This document shows, one piece after another, positions 26,121 to 35,945 of a stretch of DNA of 64,000 bases. Numbering within the stretch: the first letter of the stretch is position 1; the number at the start of each line of letters is the position of its first letter. The DNA is taken from positions 372,001 to 436,000 of the forward strand of contig NZ_VNHS01000003.1 in the NCBI RefSeq assembly GCF_008124765.1, given 5' to 3'. Made by a program: the position numbers and the translations under genes. The stretch comes from Paenibacillus methanolicus. GTDB lineage: Bacteria > Bacillota > Bacilli > Paenibacillales > Paenibacillaceae. Under the pieces are notes generated by a model. It did no database searches. It was not told the DNA's origin and saw only the letters and a list, made by a program, of their open reading frames with translations.

Positions 26121-28684
26121 TTGCTCTCACTCCCCACCGTAAAATTCGTCGCTTCTACCGTCGTGCCGTTAACCGTCACCGGCTGGTCGGTATAGTTGAC
26201 GTACACCGCGTCCCCGTTGCCGTAGCGGACCTCGACGACGCCTTCTTGGTGGACGATCCGGTTCACGATCGGCTGCGACCGCAGACCGCCGAGCGCCTCG
26301 TTCGACTTCGCGTACATCTTGGCGGCCTCCTCGATCCAGCCGGCGTACGCCGTAGAGAACAACGAATCGTACGCCGTGAATTTCAGCTCGGAAGACGACT
26401 CGTGCGTCCACAGGAAGTGCGGCGCCGCGCCGTATTCGACCGAACGAAGCAGTTGAGTCTGGAGATCCTGCTCATCGCTTAAGTTGATCGGCGAGCCCGA
26501 ATAGTCCATATAACCGTGAATGACCATTTGGTAGAAAGGCACGGTCTCATCGACGATGTTGAAGCTGCTGCCCTCCATCGGCGCGTTGATCAGCTTATCG
26601 GCGTACGGAAGCGCATACGCATTCCCGCCGGTCAACAGCAAATTCGGGAATCGCTGCTCCAGCTTGCCGAGCTGCTCCGTTACGATGTTCTTCGCCGTAT
26701 CGCGGAAGACGACCCGGCTGGCGCGATAATCGGCATGGAGCAGATCGCCGAGATCGCGGAGCGCGATGGCATCGATGCCGTAGTCGCCGTAATCGGCCAT
26801 GAAGCGATCGACGAAGTACGGGAGCTTGGCGGGCGACAGCAGCCAGTAGAGGCCCAGATCGTAATCCATCGTATTGAACGCGCGGTTATACGGCGTCCGC
26901 ATCGCTTGCTCGCGGGTAATGAACCGGGCCGCGTCGGAAGCGGGCTTGAACGCGAAGCTGTCACGCAGCACGTGTTGGAAGGCAGCATCCGGATACAGCT
27001 TGCCTCCGGCCGCCGCAAGCTTCTCCGCCAGCAGACGGAACTCCGACTTGCTTCCGAGCTTTCCTTCCAAGTCGACTTCGGAAGGAACGGCATGCTTCAT
27101 GCCGCCGTTAAACCAGCCGAGATATCGCATGTGCACGTCGGTGATGCCTTTCGCCGCTAGCGTATCCGCGATTTCGCCGGCCTGCCGGAAAGTCGTCATC
27201 GGCACGATCCCCTTGTACGGCACGCCGAGGAACGATTTGCGCTTGTCGACCGCGCCGAGCACATCCACGAAGAACGGCAAGGCGCCTTCGCCATCGAGCG
27301 CCGTCAGCTTGCCTTCCGCGGCAAGCCGCTCGCGATAGATCTTGGCCATGCCGGCATAGGTGGCATCCGAACCGTCAAGGAAGCTGTACCGGACCTGGAT
27401 ATCGCCGGTATAACGCGATTCGGACAAGAGCTGTATTTCGTCGACCTCGTTGCCCTTGTACAGTTCCAGTTCGTCTTCCCCGCGAAGCGCGAAGCTGGCA
27501 TGAATGTGGTTGAACGAATTTTGCCGACCGCCGATATCGGCCGTGATGGCCGCGATCGCATCGCCTTTCTCGATTTGCGCGAACCACGCGCCGTCGCCCG
27601 ATTTGAGGCCGAATACCGGCAATCGGACGCTCTCCGCGACCTGGCCGCGCCGGCCGCTGTTGTCGTTGTAATCGTCGCCGTAGACGCGCTGCGCATAGAC
27701 TTCGGCATTCGATTTGCCGTTATTCAGATGAATCAGGCCGCCGGATCCGTCCGGCACCAGCATATAGCCTTGCTCATCCGACCCGGCCGCGCCGAAGAAA
27801 TTCAGCAGCTCGAGGTTGCGGATCTTGAACCCTTGGCTCTCCGCGATCCGATCTGCCGGCATGTTCACGACGAGGCTGTCGCCGTCGAGGCGGTATTCGA
27901 GGACGACCGTGAAATTCGGCTTCTCCTCGCCGCCCGCGCCGATGCCGTTCTCTTCGTTGTCGAAGGCGAGATCTTCCTCCGTGTAGCCAGCCTTGGCGAA
28001 CGCGTCCAGCACGCGCTGCAACACGAGCGGTCGTTCCACCGCGGTATCCAGCCGCTCCATGACGTCCGGGTTCGTCTCCGACGGGAGATACGCCCGATTG
28101 ATGGTCACCTTGGTCTGGTCGTCCAGTTGGCTGAGCACTTTCTCTTCCATCCGCTGCTTGCCGATGTACTTCGGAAGCGCGTCGATGCCGAGCGACATGT
28201 CGCCGATCGTGTACGTCAGGCGAAGCCCGCCTTCGATACTCTCGATCTTGAACTGCTTATTCAGGATGGAATGCGCATAGTTGGTGAACGCGCCCAGCGT
28301 TCCGATACGGTCGCGGTAGTTGACGGTCACTTGGGAGGATAGCCGTTCTTTCTCGACGGGGGACGCTTTGGCGTCTTCGCTGCGCGTCTCCGGGTTGGTG
28401 CGCCATACTTTGCCGCTCTTTTTGTCCACCACGGCAAGCTCGGTCGTCTCTTCATGGATATACATGGCCAGCGCATCCGTCTCCGCCGCAAGCTTCATGC
28501 CGGGAACGGCGCTGCCGGGCAGGAACTTGGGTTCGGTGGCCGCAGCCGGCGCAAGCGTCTCTCCCGCATAGGCGGATACTTGAACCGCCGGCGCTCCTCT
28601 CGTCAGCGTGACGTAGAGCAAGGCGCCGATTCCGACTACCGCGATACAAGCCAGCACCGCATAAAGTTTCGTTCTCTTGTTCAC
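26117..28684 (-). CDS. Membrane-anchored DUF5696-type protein
   Basis: 855 residues. One N-terminal membrane helix (YAVLACIAVVGIGALLYVTL) with the rest outside. Residues about 60-450 are beta-rich (KLAAETDALAMYIHEETTELAVVDKKSGKVWRTNP); 480-790 alternate beta and alpha in TIM-barrel style (VDVLGAVDKRKSF, GITDVHMRYLGW, GIDAIALRDLGDLL, LLTGGNAYALPYAD). This resembles clan-level glycosidase barrels, but catalytic carboxylates cannot be assigned. Homologues travel with sugar ABC genes in Paenibacillus. Here it is coupled to the following permease. It may present or trim the transported glycan; that is inference. Confidence 0.82.
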   Translation of the reverse strand: MNKRTKLYAVLACIAVVGIGALLYVTLTRGAPAVQVSAYAGETLAPAAATEPKFLPGSAVPGMKLAAETDALAMYIHEETTELAVVDKKSGKVWRTNPETRSEDAKASPVEKERLSSQVTVNYRDRIGTLGAFTNYAHSILNKQFKIESIEGGLRLTYTIGDMSLGIDALPKYIGKQRMEEKVLSQLDDQTKVTINRAYLPSETNPDVMERLDTAVERPLVLQRVLDAFAKAGYTEEDLAFDNEENGIGAGGEEKPNFTVVLEYRLDGDSLVVNMPADRIAESQGFKIRNLELLNFFGAAGSDEQGYMLVPDGSGGLIHLNNGKSNAEVYAQRVYGDDYNDNSGRRGQVAESVRLPVFGLKSGDGAWFAQIEKGDAIAAITADIGGRQNSFNHIHASFALRGEDELELYKGNEVDEIQLLSESRYTGDIQVRYSFLDGSDATYAGMAKIYRERLAAEGKLTALDGEGALPFFVDVLGAVDKRKSFLGVPYKGIVPMTTFRQAGEIADTLAAKGITDVHMRYLGWFNGGMKHAVPSEVDLEGKLGSKSEFRLLAEKLAAAGGKLYPDAAFQHVLRDSFAFKPASDAARFITREQAMRTPYNRAFNTMDYDLGLYWLLSPAKLPYFVDRFMADYGDYGIDAIALRDLGDLLHADYRASRVVFRDTAKNIVTEQLGKLEQRFPNLLLTGGNAYALPYADKLINAPMEGSSFNIVDETVPFYQMVIHGYMDYSGSPINLSDEQDLQTQLLRSVEYGAAPHFLWTHESSSELKFTAYDSLFSTAYAGWIEEAAKMYAKSNEALGGLRSQPIVNRIVHQEGVVEVRYGNGDAVYVNYTDQPVTVNGTTVEATNFTVGSESN

Positions 28685-28698
28685 TGGTGCTGTCCCCC

Positions 28699-29319
28699 TT
28701 ACGTTCGGAAAATGAGTTCGCGGTAGATATCATAGATGAAATACCAAATCTGAGCGCCGAGGCTAAGCGCAAGCGTGCCCAGAAAGACGACGATCCCCAT
28801 GGCCATGACGGTCAGGATCATCGTGATGACGGTCTTCGAGGCCGTATACTGGTGGACGGTCATAATGCCGGCGAACAGCAAATAGAGGAACCAGATGCCG
28901 GCGAAGCCGTTCATCAAATAATAGAAGGCCGTCTCCTCTTGCACCATGATGCGGCTGACGAACGTCATCGGGAGATTGATCAGAATGAGCGGCAGCATCG
29001 CATAACCGGTCGCCATGACGATTTCCTTGAATTTGCCCTCGCCTTCCATCAAGGTCGTGATCGACCAGTTCGCGATGCAGAACAGGAAGAAGGGCAGCAA
29101 GGTGTAGATCATGTCGTTCAGGCTGTTCAAGTACCGCGGATCGTTGAAGTTGACGAGGAAGCCCGAGAATTGCCGCTGCAGGATAAGCGTCAGGATGAAC
29201 AGCGCGAGGATCGACAGCGCGACCCGAACCTTGCCCTTGCGTTCATACTTCATATCCCAGAACCCGTCGAACGGGTGGACGATGACATGGAGGGGAAACT
29301 TCACGAAATCATGCTTCAC
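28699..29319 (-). CDS. YIP1-family integral membrane protein
   Basis: 206 residues from GTG 29319, 7-9 bases after GAAGGAG; a GTG three codons earlier has no spacing. Five hydrophobic segments of YIP1 type with the FDGFWDMKYERKGK opening and the YLNSLNDMIYTLLPFFLF segment. Overlaps the end of the NHL/TPR gene by 11 bp and precedes the DUF5696 gene by 14 bp, so all three are made together. Function in bacteria is unknown. Confidence 0.85.
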   Translation of the reverse strand: MKHDFVKFPLHVIVHPFDGFWDMKYERKGKVRVALSILALFILTLILQRQFSGFLVNFNDPRYLNSLNDMIYTLLPFFLFCIANWSITTLMEGEGKFKEIVMATGYAMLPLILINLPMTFVSRIMVQEETAFYYLMNGFAGIWFLYLLFAGIMTVHQYTASKTVITMILTVMAMGIVVFLGTLALSLGAQIWYFIYDIYRELIFRT

Positions 29320-30769
29320 GTCTCTCACTCCTTCTCACCCTGACTTTCCTTGCGATCCGATAGGCGATGAAGGCGAATAGAAGCACCATGAGCGCCGTCA
29401 TCACATTGCCGAACTGCTCCTGCATCACTTCGCGGCGGTATCGCTTGAAGGCCGTCGAATAATATTTGCGGTCCATGCCGAGCTTGAAATACGTCATCGC
29501 TTCCTTGTTCTTCTTCTGCATGAGCAGCGAACGTCCGATGCCCCGGTAGGCGATATCGAAGTTCGAATTCAATCGGAGCACGTCTCTCCAGATGCCGACG
29601 GATTGGTCGGTGTTGCCGTTGTAATGCTCGGTTGTCGCCGCGGCCACCAGTTCGCCGAATCGCGTAGGCTTGAAGACGACGATATTGTTCTTGCCCCGGT
29701 CGAGCACGACCAGTTGATCCGCCACCCGTTCGACCGCGACCGGCGTATTGAAGACTCCGAGCTGCGTCCCGCGTCCGCCGAACGCATACAGCAGTTCTCC
29801 CTCGTCGTTGTACGCGAACAGACGGGCGCGCAGCGAATCGAGCGCGACATACATGCCGCCGCCGAGCACCTTGATGTCCACAAGTTTGGACGGGCCCGAG
29901 TTGTTGCCCAGCATCCGGTAACGAATGTCGCCGCGCGGCGTGAATTCGCCGAATCGTTTCAGCACGTCCTGTCCGGAAGGGTTCAGCCGTTTGATCGTTT
30001 CGGTCGAATTCATATCGATCGTCGTCGCATAGACGAAGCCTTTGCGGTCGATATCGACGCTGGCGAATTCCGTCGGAATGAACAGCTGCATCTGAGCTTG
30101 CTGGGCATCCGTCGCGAGCGCCCGCCACAGCCGGTCGGCCGGATTCGCCGTCACTTTGATCGTGCCGACGTAGCCGATGAACCGGCCGGCCTCGTCGAAC
30201 TGCATGATGCCTTCATACATCCCGCGCGCGACGACGAAGATCCGGCCCGCCTTGTCTGCCGTCACCTTGACCGGGACGAACTTGAAATCGGGCGGCAAAA
30301 TTTCCGATTGGGGATTGTCGACGACGCGAATCAGTTCGCCTTCGTTCGTCAGGATGACGACTCGCCCCTTATCCGTATCGGCGACGTAGATCTCCTTCTC
30401 CTCCGATACGAATATGCCCGATGGATTGGCGAACTTGTTCTCCGCTCCGTCCAACTCGAAATGATCGATCGTCCGGAGGACCCGCCACTGCCGGTCCAGG
30501 GCGATAATTCGCGCATTGCCGCTGTCCAGAATGTAGATGAATCCGTCTTCCGTGACGAAAATGTCGTTTGGTTGATTGAAATTGCCGACGCCCAGACTTT
30601 GTCCCGTAATGGCTTGCTCCGGCACGTACGGCGCGGGCAGCGGCACCGATTCTTCATAAAAGTTGTAGGTATAGGCTTCATACGGCGTGGCGGCCGAGGC
30701 GGCCGGCGCCGCTAAGGCGGCGAACATCGAGAGGATCGCCGCCAGCACGATCGCTTTTTGTAATCTCAC
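29309..30769 (-). CDS. Membrane-anchored NHL-repeat/TPR protein
   Basis: 486 residues from GTG 30769 (GGGGGGACCG upstream). Signal peptide ending APAASA; a beta-propeller of NHL-type repeats (about 50-370: 'NQPNDIFVTEDGFIYILDSGNARIIALD', 'FANPSGIFVSEEKEIYVADTDKGRVVIL'); a TPR-like pair (about 390-440: DQSVGIWRDVLRLNSNFDIAYRGIGRSLL, KEAMTYFKLGMDR); and a C-terminal membrane span (VMTALMVLLFAFIAYRIA) with a basic tail. The layout suggests an extracytoplasmic scaffold or sensor associated with the transporter. Ligand unknown. Confidence 0.83.
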   Translation of the reverse strand: MRLQKAIVLAAILSMFAALAAPAASAATPYEAYTYNFYEESVPLPAPYVPEQAITGQSLGVGNFNQPNDIFVTEDGFIYILDSGNARIIALDRQWRVLRTIDHFELDGAENKFANPSGIFVSEEKEIYVADTDKGRVVILTNEGELIRVVDNPQSEILPPDFKFVPVKVTADKAGRIFVVARGMYEGIMQFDEAGRFIGYVGTIKVTANPADRLWRALATDAQQAQMQLFIPTEFASVDIDRKGFVYATTIDMNSTETIKRLNPSGQDVLKRFGEFTPRGDIRYRMLGNNSGPSKLVDIKVLGGGMYVALDSLRARLFAYNDEGELLYAFGGRGTQLGVFNTPVAVERVADQLVVLDRGKNNIVVFKPTRFGELVAAATTEHYNGNTDQSVGIWRDVLRLNSNFDIAYRGIGRSLLMQKKNKEAMTYFKLGMDRKYYSTAFKRYRREVMQEQFGNVMTALMVLLFAFIAYRIARKVRVRRSERREA

Positions 30770-30781
30770 GGACGGTCCCCC

Positions 30782-31648
30782 CTAATCTTTCATGCCGGAT
30801 GTCGCCATCGTCTCGATAATGCGGCTCTGCGAGAGGACGAACAGCGTAATCGGCACGCTCATCAAGATCAATGCGACGGCTGCGCCGACGCCGGCGCGGG
30901 CGATTCCGCCTTGAATGATTTGGCCCGAGGCGTAATGAAGCGTTTTCAATTGCTCGCTGTAGATGAAGCCGTTGCCGTCCGTCCCCCACAGCAGCTGGAA
31001 CAATAGAATGACGAGCGTCAGCCATGCCGGCTTCACATTGGGCATGACGACTTGCCAGAATATGCGGTATTCGCTCGCCCCGTCGATCTTGGCCGCTTCC
31101 AGCAGCGAGTCGGGCAGCTGTTCCATGAATTGCTTCATGAGATATAGTCCGAGCGGATAAGCGAATGCCGGGACGATCACCGCCCAATACGTATCGATGA
31201 GGCCGAGCCACGACATGATCATGTAGTTCGGAATCGATGTCACGGCGCCGGTGAACATGAGCGACAGCACGACCGTCTGGAACATGAGCGCTTTGCCGGG
31301 AAACACATGCTTCGCAAGGGGATAAGCGGCTGCCGAAGCCAAGATGACGTGACCGACGACGCCCATCCCGGTAATGAAGAACGTATTGAAAATATAGCGG
31401 GAGAACGGTACCCATGATTGGCCGAGCAGCGTCATGAGATCCACGAAGTTGGTCAGCGTCGGATTGCGCACGAACAAGGTCGGCGGGAACAGGAAGATTT
31501 CATCGAGCGGCTTGAAGGCCGAGTTAATCGCATAGACGAGCGGGAGCGCCATGAAAGCGCCGACGATCGCCAGCAGCACGAATAAAGAGAAACTCCCCAT
31601 GAAGGACCGGTTGACCCGCTTCTTGCGCATCTTAAGGATGGAATTCAT
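30782..31648 (-). CDS. Carbohydrate ABC transporter permease (MalG-type)
   Basis: 288 residues, six membrane spans, EAA loop (LPDSLLEAAKIDGASEYRIFWQVVMPNVKPAWLT). Start follows GGGGAC by 7 bases. Separated by only 4 bp from the partner permease gene upstream. This pair directly follows the giant binding protein, so it is the likely channel for that receptor. Confidence 0.94.
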   Translation of the reverse strand: MNSILKMRKKRVNRSFMGSFSLFVLLAIVGAFMALPLVYAINSAFKPLDEIFLFPPTLFVRNPTLTNFVDLMTLLGQSWVPFSRYIFNTFFITGMGVVGHVILASAAAYPLAKHVFPGKALMFQTVVLSLMFTGAVTSIPNYMIMSWLGLIDTYWAVIVPAFAYPLGLYLMKQFMEQLPDSLLEAAKIDGASEYRIFWQVVMPNVKPAWLTLVILLFQLLWGTDGNGFIYSEQLKTLHYASGQIIQGGIARAGVGAAVALILMSVPITLFVLSQSRIIETMATSGMKD

Positions 31649-31652
31649 GCGA

Positions 31653-32621
31653 TTAGTCCCCTACCTTCCTGAGCAGTCGTTGGATCACCAGATTCGCGCC
31701 GAGCATGATGACGAACAACACGGTCGCGATCGCGGAGGCGTACCCCATCTCGAAGCGGATCGTGCCGAAGTCGATCAAGTGCGTGACGATCGTCTGCGCG
31801 GCATAGTTGACGCTCGGGAATCCGGCCAGGTTGATCGATACGTCCGCCACGGCGAGCGACGTCGTAAGCTGGATGACGGCGCCGAACATCAGCTGAGGCC
31901 TCATCGACGGCAGCGTAATGTACCATAGCTCCTGCCAGCGGTTCCGTATGCCGTCTACCGCGCCGGCTTCGTACAGCGTCTTGTCGACCGTTTGCAGACC
32001 GGCGATGAAGGCGAGGAATCCGGTCCCGAGCGACAGCCAGAGCTGCACGAGAATGAGGATCGGCAGGATGTACTTCTCGGTCTTCAGCCACTGAATCGGC
32101 TCCAGAATGAAGCCTAGCTTGATGAGGAAGCCGTTGGCGATGCCGTACCGGTCCCCGGAGAAAATGATCTGCCAGATGAAATACACGTTGCCGGATATGG
32201 ACGGCGCATAGAAGACCAGCGTCATGATCGCGCGGAGCTTCGGTCCGAGTTCATTGATGATCCAGGCGAAAATAAAGCAGGCGATATAGCTGACGGGGCC
32301 GGTGATGGCCGCGAAGAGGAGCGTGTTCTTAATGGCCGTCAAGAACACGTCGTCTTCCAGAAACAACCGCGAATAATTCTGCCAGCCGATGAAACGCGGA
32401 AATTCGAGCAGGTTAAAATACGTAAAGCTGATGAAGATGGACATGATGACGGGCAAAATCGTAAAGGCCGCGAACAACAGCATATACGGCGCCATCAAAA
32501 TATAGGAATGCTTCTGCTTCTTCATTTCCCGCATCTGGACGGCCCACCGCGTCCGGGAACGCGCCGGTTTGCCGGTTCCCGCCGGCTGCTGCTTATTGCG
32601 CTCGATCGTGATATTGGACAC
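31653..32621 (-). CDS. Sugar ABC transporter permease (MalF-type)
   Basis: 322 residues with six membrane spans and a longer, basic N-terminal tail (NKQQPAGTGKPARSRTRW). EAA loop: VDKTLYEAGAVDGIRNRWQELWYITLPSMRPQLM. GTG start 6 bases after GGGGGG. Second gene of the operon, 14 bp after the binding-protein stop. Confidence 0.94.
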   Translation of the reverse strand: MSNITIERNKQQPAGTGKPARSRTRWAVQMREMKKQKHSYILMAPYMLLFAAFTILPVIMSIFISFTYFNLLEFPRFIGWQNYSRLFLEDDVFLTAIKNTLLFAAITGPVSYIACFIFAWIINELGPKLRAIMTLVFYAPSISGNVYFIWQIIFSGDRYGIANGFLIKLGFILEPIQWLKTEKYILPILILVQLWLSLGTGFLAFIAGLQTVDKTLYEAGAVDGIRNRWQELWYITLPSMRPQLMFGAVIQLTTSLAVADVSINLAGFPSVNYAAQTIVTHLIDFGTIRFEMGYASAIATVLFVIMLGANLVIQRLLRKVGD

Positions 32622-32635
32622 GTATGTCCCCCCTT

Positions 32636-35569
32636 TTATTCCGGAAGGCCGAATTCTTTGCGTTTGGCTTTGATTTCATCCTGAATGAACTGGACGTAAT
32701 CGACAATCGCTTCGCGCGGTTCCGTATTGGCGCTGACCACGGTCTTATAGAAGGCATTGAGCAGGTGGCGTCCCGTAAAATACCCGCCCGGCACTTCCGG
32801 AATGCCTTTGACGTAGTCGAACTGGGCTTTCAAGTTCTCGTACTCGGCCACCGGCCAAGGCAAGCTGTCGAGCGACTCGATGTTAGCGGTCGGATAGCGG
32901 GCGGATGCGCCGAGCAGCCCTTCCATCTCTCTGCCGAATTGCGTCTGCGTGTCCGCGGATGTCCACCATTTCATGAACGCCCATGCGGCTTCCTTGTCCG
33001 CGGCGCCCTTCAGCATGATCGTGCCGCTTCCCGCGCTCGGGACGGAGCGGTCGAGGGCGCCGCCTTGCTTCGGCGTGCCGGGTATCGGCACGAAGCCCCA
33101 CATGCCGCGAATTTCCGGCGCGAATACGGTAAGCAGGTTATACGTCGTATAATCGGCGATGCCGATCGGCATCTGACCGGTACGGAACCGGTTCGCAAAA
33201 TCGAACTCGCGCTCCAGCTTGTAATCCGTGTAGAACTCCGTCCATGTCTTGAACGTCTCGATGCCGATGTGGGAATCAAGATCCGATTCCTTGCCGTCAT
33301 TGCGATAGAACTGGCCTCCATTCTGCATGAGCAAGGCGGCGTATATCGAATTCGGCGGCAAGTTCTCTCCCGGATAGGTCGGATTCAGCACGAGCGGCAG
33401 GCCGAACTCCATATGGTTCTTGTTCAAGATGGCCAGCAAATTGGAGACATCGTCCCACGTCTGCGGGATGTCGAGTCCTAATTCGTTCATGACGTCCTTC
33501 CGGTAGAACAACATATTGAACGTCTGCGTCTCCGGCAGCGCGTACACGCCCTTCTCGTACGTATACGGCACGAGCGCGCTCGGACGGAACCGTTCCGATA
33601 CCGCCTTGAAGTCGCCGAATTGCGTCAAATCCGCGGCCGCGTTCCGCATCGCGTAGTTGACCGGAATATCGTTGCCGATCTGCATCGCCACGTCGGGTCC
33701 TTGATCGGCCAGCGTCGCGGGGAGCAGCGTCTGCATCTGCACCAGCTTCAAGTTGACGTTAATCCCGGTCTGCGGCGTGAACGTCTCGTCGATCATCGCC
33801 TTGAGCGTGTTCGCCTGATCGCGGCCCGAGCCGATCCAGACCGTGACGGAACGCTGATCGCCGTCTTCGGCGACGTTCCCGATCGAGTTGTAATCAATGA
33901 AGAACGAGTAAGCGAACGTGCTGATTTCATGCTTCAATTCCGAGAAGAAGCCGAGACCGGCGCGCGGGAATTTCTTGTCCGGCGAGGCGACGTAAATCTC
34001 GTCGATCTCCAGCGGCATTTCGCGGGTCCGCAGCAGCCACGTGCCAAGACCTCCCGTATTCGTCTTGTAGGAGGCGAGACGGCGCGGAATCGTGTCCGGT
34101 TCGTCGATCATTTCGTCGAGCTGCACGTACATCGTCTTCAACAGCGCTTCGGAGTCGCTGCTTCCGCCCGATAGTCGGCGAAGCTCCCGGCTGACGATTT
34201 GGAGCCTGTCGCTCTCCGCCTTGAACGTCTCGAGCAAATCCGGAATACGCACATGGACGCGATAGTCGCGGTATTGATCGGGCGCGGTTCCGGTGATCAT
34301 CAAGATTTTGCGGTAGAGGCTATTCAAGTTGAACAGACTCTCTTCGATGGACCGGATCAGCGGCGCGAAATCGCCCAGGTTATTCTCCAGCCGGATGACG
34401 TTCTTGCCTTGGTTCAGCCGCACGAGTTGCGGTTCGTCGCCGCCCAGGACATCGACCCGGTATCCGCTCTTGTATCGGAACGGCACCCGCTGCGCTTCGC
34501 TGAACGGGATGACGCCGTTGACCAGCAATTTGCGCGTCGAATAGATGCCCCGCACGAAATTTTGCTGCGATTTGAAGCCCAGCTTGTAAAGCCCCGTCTC
34601 CGGCACTTCGACCTCCCATTCAATCCATTGACCCGGGATGCGCCAATTGTTGCCGCCGATCGTATTGACCCGAACCTCGGAAGGGCTGTAAGGCGTAACC
34701 GCAGGACTGGAACGTTCCGTTTGCGGGTATAGCGTCGGCGACGATTTGACGAGGGCGTCCTCGCCTTGAACCGTCACCAGGATATCTTCCGTTTCTTGAA
34801 TTCCTTCTTGCTGGTAAGCCGCCAGCGCGTCTTGATAGGAAGCCGGCTCTTGATACTGAAAAAGTTTCAATTGGCGGATCACCATCGGCTCGCGCTGCGA
34901 AACCAGGGTTAGCGTATGACTGCCGGCCGTCAGGTGAAATTGGAACGGTTCCTCGAAATAACCCTCGTGATCCTTGAACAGCGTCTCTCGCCATTGCGGC
35001 TTCTCCGATTGACGCGGCCGCAGATCGTTGCCGCGATTGTCCCGCTGCACCTTCTCGAGCTCGTTGCCCCATACGCGGTCGAACTGCAGGTACGCCGTTT
35101 CTTCGAACGGCGCCTCGCCGTCGATCAGGAACGACCGCTCGATGCTCGAACTCTTGCCTTCGATCGGATAATAGAGCATCGAGACATGGTATAGTCCCGT
35201 CTCCGGCACGTCGACGACCCAATCCACCTGCCCTCGCTCGCCGGTCTTCAGCGAGACGCCGCTCCGTCCCTCGTAGTTGTCGAGCTTCTCGAAGCCGTCT
35301 CCTTCGATGGCGTCATAATCGGCTGCCTCGATGACGATCTCGCGTTCCGGACGGATAGCGCTTTCATAATTCGCGGCATAAGCCGCATATCCCCCTTTGC
35401 CTTGAATCATGGAGAAAAGCTCCTCGTCGGCGGTCAAATCAACGCTTGCGCTCTTTGTCTCGCCGGTTGTGCTTTCGCTTTCCGCTGAAATTCGGCTGCC
35501 GGATATCAGCAAGCTTAACGCCAATACGGTGCTCAAGGCCGTGAGCACTGTTTTCATCTTCCCCTTCAA
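32636..35569 (-). CDS. Giant extracellular solute-binding protein with two N-terminal carbohydrate-binding-like domains
   Basis: 977 residues, about twice the usual size. Signal peptide (VLALSLLISGSRISA) lacks a lipobox cysteine, so it is either secreted or held by other means. Two related beta-sandwich modules follow (about 65-250 and 290-420: EIVIEAADYDAI...VDWVVDVPETGLYHVSMLYYP; EVRVNTIGGNNWRIPGQWIEWEVEVPETGLYKLGF), then a helical linker and a complete family-1 binding-protein domain from about 570 (SVTVWIGSGRDQANTLKAMI). Fusing binding modules to the receptor would let it catch polymer before transport. Start is TTG 35569 after GGGGGG, or ATG 35557 after AAGGGG. First gene of the operon. 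Confidence 0.88.
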   Translation of the reverse strand: MKGKMKTVLTALSTVLALSLLISGSRISAESESTTGETKSASVDLTADEELFSMIQGKGGYAAYAANYESAIRPEREIVIEAADYDAIEGDGFEKLDNYEGRSGVSLKTGERGQVDWVVDVPETGLYHVSMLYYPIEGKSSSIERSFLIDGEAPFEETAYLQFDRVWGNELEKVQRDNRGNDLRPRQSEKPQWRETLFKDHEGYFEEPFQFHLTAGSHTLTLVSQREPMVIRQLKLFQYQEPASYQDALAAYQQEGIQETEDILVTVQGEDALVKSSPTLYPQTERSSPAVTPYSPSEVRVNTIGGNNWRIPGQWIEWEVEVPETGLYKLGFKSQQNFVRGIYSTRKLLVNGVIPFSEAQRVPFRYKSGYRVDVLGGDEPQLVRLNQGKNVIRLENNLGDFAPLIRSIEESLFNLNSLYRKILMITGTAPDQYRDYRVHVRIPDLLETFKAESDRLQIVSRELRRLSGGSSDSEALLKTMYVQLDEMIDEPDTIPRRLASYKTNTGGLGTWLLRTREMPLEIDEIYVASPDKKFPRAGLGFFSELKHEISTFAYSFFIDYNSIGNVAEDGDQRSVTVWIGSGRDQANTLKAMIDETFTPQTGINVNLKLVQMQTLLPATLADQGPDVAMQIGNDIPVNYAMRNAAADLTQFGDFKAVSERFRPSALVPYTYEKGVYALPETQTFNMLFYRKDVMNELGLDIPQTWDDVSNLLAILNKNHMEFGLPLVLNPTYPGENLPPNSIYAALLMQNGGQFYRNDGKESDLDSHIGIETFKTWTEFYTDYKLEREFDFANRFRTGQMPIGIADYTTYNLLTVFAPEIRGMWGFVPIPGTPKQGGALDRSVPSAGSGTIMLKGAADKEAAWAFMKWWTSADTQTQFGREMEGLLGASARYPTANIESLDSLPWPVAEYENLKAQFDYVKGIPEVPGGYFTGRHLLNAFYKTVVSANTEPREAIVDYVQFIQDEIKAKRKEFGLPE

Positions 35570-35648
35570 TTCCAGCCCCCCTAATAAGCTCAGCGACGAG
35601 TACGTGGCATGACGCCCTTACACCCGAGCGGATGAATAATCCTTGTTA

Positions 35649-35662
35649 GGTAAACGCTTACA
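35649..35662. promoter_or_regulatory. cre/LacI-type operator in the giant binding-protein promoter
   Basis: GGTAAACGCTTACA (minus strand TGTAAGCGTTTACC), one base from the CcpA cre consensus, about 10 bp downstream of the -10 box. It would overlap the transcription start. CcpA or the nearby LacI regulator could bind. Confidence 0.7.
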
Positions 35663-35672
35663 TTACATAAAG

Positions 35673-35701
35673 ATCGTAACATCGAACCAAACAACAGTCA
35701 A
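35673..35701 (-). promoter_or_regulatory. Sigma-A promoter of the 35569-20974 operon
   Basis: -35 TTGACT and -10 TACGAT with a 17-bp spacer, about 105 bp before the start codon. The operator at 35649 lies just downstream. The rest of the 375-bp gap holds only this promoter, the operator and the terminator at 35871. Confidence 0.75.
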
Positions 35702-35870
35702 TGAATCTTTATTACTTTGTTATTGTTTTGTTATTATGTATATGGCGGTATTTTGCCGTTAGCCATCGATTTTTGTCAAAATTGATTAGGATTTCGGTAA
35801 TGCCATCCGTCTCGCATGACGTATTCCACCCCGCGGATTGATCCGCATTAGGATCTGTTTGCCGACAATG

Positions 35871-35908
35871 ACAAAAAGGGATGTGCTTCGTGACAGCACA
35901 CCCCCTTC
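35871..35908 (-). terminator. Rho-independent terminator of the 460-residue binding-protein gene
   Basis: Hairpin AAGGG.GTGTGCT / AGCACA.CCCTT followed by TTTT on the minus strand, 38 bp after the stop codon. Confidence 0.8.
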
Positions 35909-35945
35909 TGTTATTTACCGTCTGCTGCGCGAACGGCAATGATGA

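Noticed and set aside
29603-30715. A 370-codon plus-strand frame opposite the NHL/TPR gene
   Set aside because: Arg/Asp/His-rich antisense shadow of a well-supported gene.
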